Below, one piece after another: positions 58,701 to 64,000 of a DNA stretch of 64,000 bases. The stretch spans positions 16,764,883 to 16,828,882 of the forward strand of contig BROE01000018.1 in NCBI GenBank assembly GCA_036571765.1, in the 5' to 3' direction. The translations under genes were made by a program, and so were the position numbers. The notes under the pieces were generated by a model. That model had not been told where the DNA came from, made no database searches, and saw nothing but the letters and a program-made list of their open reading frames with translations. Origin of the DNA: Plecoglossus altivelis. Taxonomy: Eukaryota > Chordata > Actinopteri > Osmeriformes > Plecoglossidae. Numbering within the stretch: the stretch's first letter is position 1; each line of letters opens with the position of its first letter.

Positions 58701-60776
58701 TGTACGGCAAAATAAAACAAACAGCCAAACATGAAAATGAACAACTATCCTTGCTCTTATCACTTCCATGCGAAATCTATTTCTCGTTGTGAAATTTGAG
58801 AAAAGACAGAGCATAGCATTGTCCGTGTCGACATAATGAATAGCCTATTATGTCATTAGAAAAGTGCAACGTCCAAGAAAAAATGGACGAAAATATGAAA
58901 AATGGGAAAAGAAAAACATTCTGAAATGATATCCACAAGTTTCGTCTGGCACAGTGCGTCCACTACAAATCTCTTCCTGTCAACATTCCGCCTGAACAAC
59001 AGAACACATCTAGTGTGATTATTCTCTCATCTACTGAGTTTGTATTCCAATTACATTTGCTCCTTCTGACCAAAAGGGCTTGAACGCAGGTATTGAACCC
59101 CTGGCCATAACATTTCTGGCGAGCCGAGGCGCTTTTATAAGATTTACATGGCGACGAGGCGGTCCCGTTTTGCCAAATTTAAACAAATCTTCCCTTAATT
59201 GGTAATCGCATATGCAGTAACTCAAGACCTCCAGCTACTTAGCCTTCATATTAGCCGTTGATCCATTGTAGTAAATCGCCCTGGATAATCAACTGAGGGG
59301 AGAGAGAGAACGAAAGGAAATGGAAACACAGGGCTTCCACAGGCTAAAGCGGAGCACCAAAAGCCGAAGACTTGTGAGGACCCCGGAATCTCTTCCTCAT
59401 TCCCGAGGATCATCACTCGCCCATCATTTTCCCAGAGAAATGATTTATCGCGGAGCCGGTCATAAACAACAGAACTCCCTCACAAACACACAATGGCAGC
59501 ACGCTGCCGCTGACACACATATCACTATAAATCAAGAGAAGTAGCCGGCTGAAAAGAATAAAGAGGGACTGGGAAACGAGGATGCATGCAGAGGGAGACA
59601 GAGATGAGACCGAGGAGCGATGAGAATAATGCAACAGCTTTTAAAATATATATGTAGTCTATACATTGCTATACCATTCCAATACAATAACAGGAATATG
59701 ACATACAGACTATCATTCTTGTCTCCAAGGCTGAGTTCGTACAATGGGATGAGTGGTGCAAACGCACATGCACGATGTCAAAGTATGGCAATGATGAGTA
59801 TTTTTGACATATTTACCACAATATTACAAACAGCATATAATTCATTGACACAGGAAAGCCAACGGCGCAGCAATGCACTTGCGTGGAAGTGGCGTCCCCT
59901 GTTTCCGCTATACTCACTATGTCCACACGATGAGACGCTCCCGTCCAAATTTGTTTTATTGCAGCCTCTGTGTGTCTCTTCCTCTCTCTTTTTTCCCCTC
60001 CGCTATAGGGCTTGTTTTTAAAAGGACAGTTGAATTTCACGTCAGACACAGGGCGACCATGTCTGCGATATTCCTGACGAATACATATCTATTCTGCAAC
60101 CTCTGCATTAATTATTTAATGAATCACGTGACCAGTAGGGGGATGGGGTACCTCTCCTTACACGCTCGCGGGACCATTCTCAACCAGACACTCCGAAGCT
60201 CGAGCTCTAACTTGAACCTTTTTGTTGAAAATGAAACAATAATCTAACATATCGTTCATAGTTTCATACATACTTTGTGAGATGGTAAAATAACTCATAT
60301 ATTTGTGTCATTAACCCAAGACAGACTTCACGGCAGGTCGTGACATTATGAGGTCTGCTATGGGAAGAGTAGATGGTAAAATACTTGGAAAGATTTCGTC
60401 TTTTATTTTTCAGCATCCCATCCTTCTTTGTGTTTAGAAAGAATGCTAATATCTGTTTGTTTTGACACAATCAGAATTCACAATGAGAAGTAACCTCAAG
60501 TGCGAATACAATGACTTGTTTCATTTAACATTCGTTCCAATGTATTAGCCATTAGAGTAGTCCTTAAGTATCATACATATCCAATGTAAAACTACCAGGC
60601 TAAAATAAATGGATGGACGCAAACGACGGACATTCTGTTTCATTCACTGTCAAATTAATACAGATACTTTTGATATTAATCATGCTTAATGGTGTCAAAT
60701 TTGGAATCAACCAGTAAATAAATGAGTAAACAATAAGTGTGCCATTATTTTTCAGCAACTTTGTCCGTTCGATTGA

Positions 60777-60808
60777 TTTTTTTTATTTTTTTATTTTTTT
60801 ATTTTTTA
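60777..60808. repeat. (T7A)n repeat
   Basis: TTTTTTTA units repeated about four times. Confidence 0.9.
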
Positions 60809-62754
60809 CAGAAGGATGTTTAAACAACGGGCATCTAATTATTAACAATTTGGTGGTTGCCTGTGGCCTGCTTGTGATTCATCTACGCAAGGAACCGTTT
60901 TGAAGGAGAATAAAAGACAGGTAGCACGCGCGCAAAGGCAAGAGTTGCATGAGGGAGAGACCCTGCAGCGAGCGCTATGGCAACAATGGTACCAATCCTT
61001 TGGTGTTGTCAGCCATGGCTGGAGCTCTCAGAACAATAGACCTGGGGCTGTGTCCAAAAACACCCAGCTATGTGTAAGAGAGAGGCTCGTGAAGGTCAAA
61101 CAATAGAGAGACTTGGTGGTGCGCTCGCGAGCTGAGCCGAATGGCTGCGTTTATTCTCTGAAGACCTAATATCACAAACAAACATTGAAACTACTTAAGA
61201 TCGCGAAGCTCGACTTCGCGAGGATGGAAATGACATCAGATGTAATTAACTTGGACTGTTTGTACAAACAAATCCAAGATATTCCGCATTTTACATTGAA
61301 CCTACTTCCTTATCAGGAAAGTTCGAGATTAATGTGGTTTGAGGCTATGGTTGGAATGAACAATACGTTAATGTTGTCTACAAGCAGGTGTAAGTCGAGT
61401 AAAAAAGCCTACGTTTAAATTAAAGTAATGTGTATGTTTAATTTCTTTACATACAAAATAGGGGGAAGAATTGTCCGCATCACGTAAACTCTTATTTATG
61501 TTGGTTGCCTTTTACATTTGACATAAACCTGCGTTTTACATTTAATTAATATCCTAATAAATGAGGATTTAAACCAAATTCTTGTTATCGCATTATGATG
61601 ATCATAACTAGCAGACTGTTAAATCGTGAAAATACAAAACCCAATAGCCTGCAAATCTTTAAAAAGATTGTTAGACTTGCATCAAAATAACCCAAGAAGC
61701 TGTACAATATTGATAACGACAAGAAACGACTGGAAATGTGATACACTGAAAGGCAAGTATAGAAGTCTACTACACATGATCGATGGGAACACACGTATTC
61801 TCTCTCCTTGTAAATGATTAACCTAATCACTTTCCTGCAGAATAAAACGGCACTTAGAAAGAAAGTGATGTCCATAAAAACGGTTTCATGATAAAAAACC
61901 GAAGGTGTCTAATCTTGTTACCAACAGCAACAAATATTAAGAATAATATAAACGCGTATTGGGCTGATAACTACAATAACTACAACAGTGCATATATTCA
62001 TAACAGGCAAATTATGAGAATACTTCCTTCAAAAGACCTCAGCACCAAGTCAATGAAAAACACAGCTGAAGTTTGGACTATGTAAACACAAGTTTTGCCA
62101 AAGGTTAGGTTTATATAGACAAGCAGAGATTGATTTACGAAGCCCAACGTCTCGGCTTTTATTGGGGCCCGTAAATCTGTCCAAGCGGCAGTACGTACAC
62201 AACCAATTTTAAAATATCGGCACATTCTCCTTAAGACTCCTGCGACTCTAACGCAAGCCACTCTTGACAGTGGGTTCCTTCACATTAGGACATGGATTGT
62301 GGATTTCATAAATACACATAGCCAAACGCCTCTTAAACCGTTTGTAAAATTGAAACTACACAGCGCACAAGCATATAATCTTGCTTTAGAAATCCATCCC
62401 ATTGTTTTGGAATCATTTGGACAGGGAAATAAATGTAGGACAATTTGTGTGTGTGTTTGTGAGTGTGCTGGTGAATCGAATTTAAATATAACAGTAAACA
62501 GGAACTGTAATAGAACCTTTTGAATGTATCGATATTAAGGTGAACGTACTCATCAGAACCATTTAATAACGTACAACAGTCTAACTCTTCGAGCGAAATA
62601 AACCACTATCAGTTTTAACAAGGATCATCACGATTAAATATCAGGAATAATTGCGAGAATAAAAGGAACAGTAGGCTACATAGTTGGCCTACTTCCGTAA
62701 GAATGAATGCTGCAGACCGTACTTCTTGGCATTGAAATTGAATTACAAATGGAC

Positions 62755-62777
62755 GGGGGGGGGGGGGGGGGGGGGGG
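62755..62777. repeat. 23-base G homopolymer
   Basis: An uninterrupted G run, also preceded by GGAC. Confidence 0.85.
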
Positions 62778-64000
62778 TAGCGGTAACCATGGTGCTTTGC
62801 TTTATACTTGATACAAATATTTAAAAAACCCAACCGGTTTGCCAGCTTTTCGCAAAGAAAGAGCTCGCGTGTGTTGGCCATGTATCTCTGTGCAGCTCTC
62901 CTTCTGACCTCCGCTCTGCGCGTCTCCCCAGAATAATGATTCAGTATTGCGCGTGGGCTATTTGTTTCACAATTAGCAGCTTGATCTTAAACAGCACCAC
63001 CGCCAAGGCTCAGAGCTGGCCAAACAGCCGACTTCCAACAGACATTGGAGATGTTTTAGAGGCAAGGGAGGAGGGAATGGGCACACTTGAAGCATGTAGC
63101 TTACAATGCAGGGCGTTGGCATTAGATACAGTCGAAAAGTCATATTTGACGAGGGAGCAGAGGCGATGGGGTGGGTTAAGAGCCCTCTGACTTCCTGTGT
63201 AAAGCTGGTGCTGCTGAAATGTACCGTCTGACTCACAGCGACCATCGAGGAGGAGAGGGGAAAAAACACGTCTCAATGGCAGCCGATGGCATTCTACAGC
63301 ATTTAGTGTATGGCCGCAAAACAGCCCCATGCTGCTACGTTAGATAGCTCTGGACAAGGGCACCTCCTGTTTTTTTTTTAAAGCCCAGTAGGTTTACGTG
63401 AGTGTCTTAGGAGAGAGATAGCACACTGCCCTCGAGGTTACACCGACCTGGAAGCCGTGTTGTGACTAACTTGCCTCAGGTCTTGGAAAATGTAATGCGG
63501 AGTGGGGTCCAGTCTTCCGAGGGTCAAGGGGTAGCAAGGGTCAGTCTGTGACTTCGCAACGGACCTAATCGGTCAGAAAACTTGTCCTCTGGTTGAACTC
63601 CACTCGGCCATTCTGTTGTCCGTTCCATTCATCGATTTTTTTTCTTTCTCTCCGCTTTTTTCCCCGATACAAGTCCTTATATTTTCATCATTGGCTCGTG
63701 TTACTTTAACACGCATCATGCCACATTGGTCCGTAGAGAGAGTTGGGCTTTGGGGCAGAACCTCTGGCCTTTAAAAAATCCCCAAAGAAATTGATTTCCA
63801 GGGTTCAGGGGACAGTGAGTGCGTTTTAAAGGCATTCATGCTTATACCAAGAACTACATGCAATTGTTTTGCAGTGGTGGTCCTGAAGTCACACAGCACT
63901 ATTTTGAGAGGTGAATTGTTTTCGAACGCATCAAGTATGCATCCATTTTCCTTCTGCAATTGATCTATTGAACATCGAATCATTCATTTACAAGCCTGTG

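Larger units (their letters stand above)
44964..64000. other. hoxb3a upstream region toward hoxb4a, no coding gene
   Basis: About 19 kb of mostly unique AT-rich DNA. There is no Hox4 homeobox, no mir-10 mature sequence and no tRNA-like fold recognised. It should hold upstream non-coding hoxb3a exons and shared hoxb3a/hoxb4a enhancers. GC/CpG-richer patches lie at 47750-47930 and 55530-55740. Open frames such as 45816-46334 (172 codons, plus) and 53143-53583 (146 codons, plus) have no known domain and no homopolymer bias. They are treated as chance. Confidence 0.5.

Noticed and set aside
63512..63534. GGGTCA...GGGTCA direct repeat as a RARE near the hoxb4a side
   Set aside because: Spacing is 11 bases, not 1, 2 or 5, so it does not fit a retinoic-acid response element.
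44964..64000. hoxb4a coding exons or mir-10
   Set aside because: No Hox4 homeodomain frame and no mature miR-10 sequence on either strand were found by eye.

Overview
The window is the 3' (anterior) end of a teleost HoxB cluster, most likely the duplicate called hoxba. Three two-exon Hox genes lie on the minus strand in collinear order: hoxb1a (24771-26670), hoxb2a (36799-38864) and hoxb3a (42968-44884). Each has a YPWM-type hexapeptide in exon 1 and a complete homeodomain in exon 2, and each spliced reading frame is intact (319, 386 and 412 codons before the stop). The N-terminal and C-terminal sequences match the zebrafish a-paralogs as I remember them. Vertebrate-type GT-AG introns, CA/GA microsatellites and a fish-like LINE tail support a ray-finned fish. 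The species cannot be fixed by eye.

Layout. 1-19.1 kb is 3' of hoxb1a and is packed with low-complexity DNA: (CT/GA)n, (CA/GT)n, a 15-bp minisatellite, a 10/12-bp VNTR, 47-, 34-, 18- and 14-bp repeats, and a 1.3-kb tandem duplication. Islands of unique sequence lie between them. No established gene is visible there; one weak membrane-protein-like reading frame sits at 8.6-9.4 kb. From about 19.1 kb the sequence becomes mostly unique and AT-richer and stays so through the Hox genes. 44.9-64 kb is the upstream flank of hoxb3a; no hoxb4a homeobox and no mir-10 were found, so hoxb4a should lie beyond 64 kb.

The genes encode transcription factors that pattern the hindbrain (rhombomeres 3-5 and beyond), using Pbx/Meis cofactors. 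Two well-matched control elements flank hoxb1a. The first is an upstream cluster of Hox/Pbx, Sox/Oct and Meis sites at 26913-26976, matching the known Hoxb1 rhombomere-4 autoregulatory element. The second is a downstream DR2 retinoic-acid response element at 23331-23344, matching the known Hoxb1 3' RARE. Together they imply the usual logic: retinoic acid switches hoxb1a on from the 3' side and Hox/Pbx autoregulation maintains it in r4. Several weaker candidate sites are listed.

I did not find a new biological system. The most useful leads are cis-regulatory elements, the abrupt repeat boundary at the edge of the Hox domain, the 1.3-kb duplication, and the possible exon remnants at 8.6-9.4 kb.
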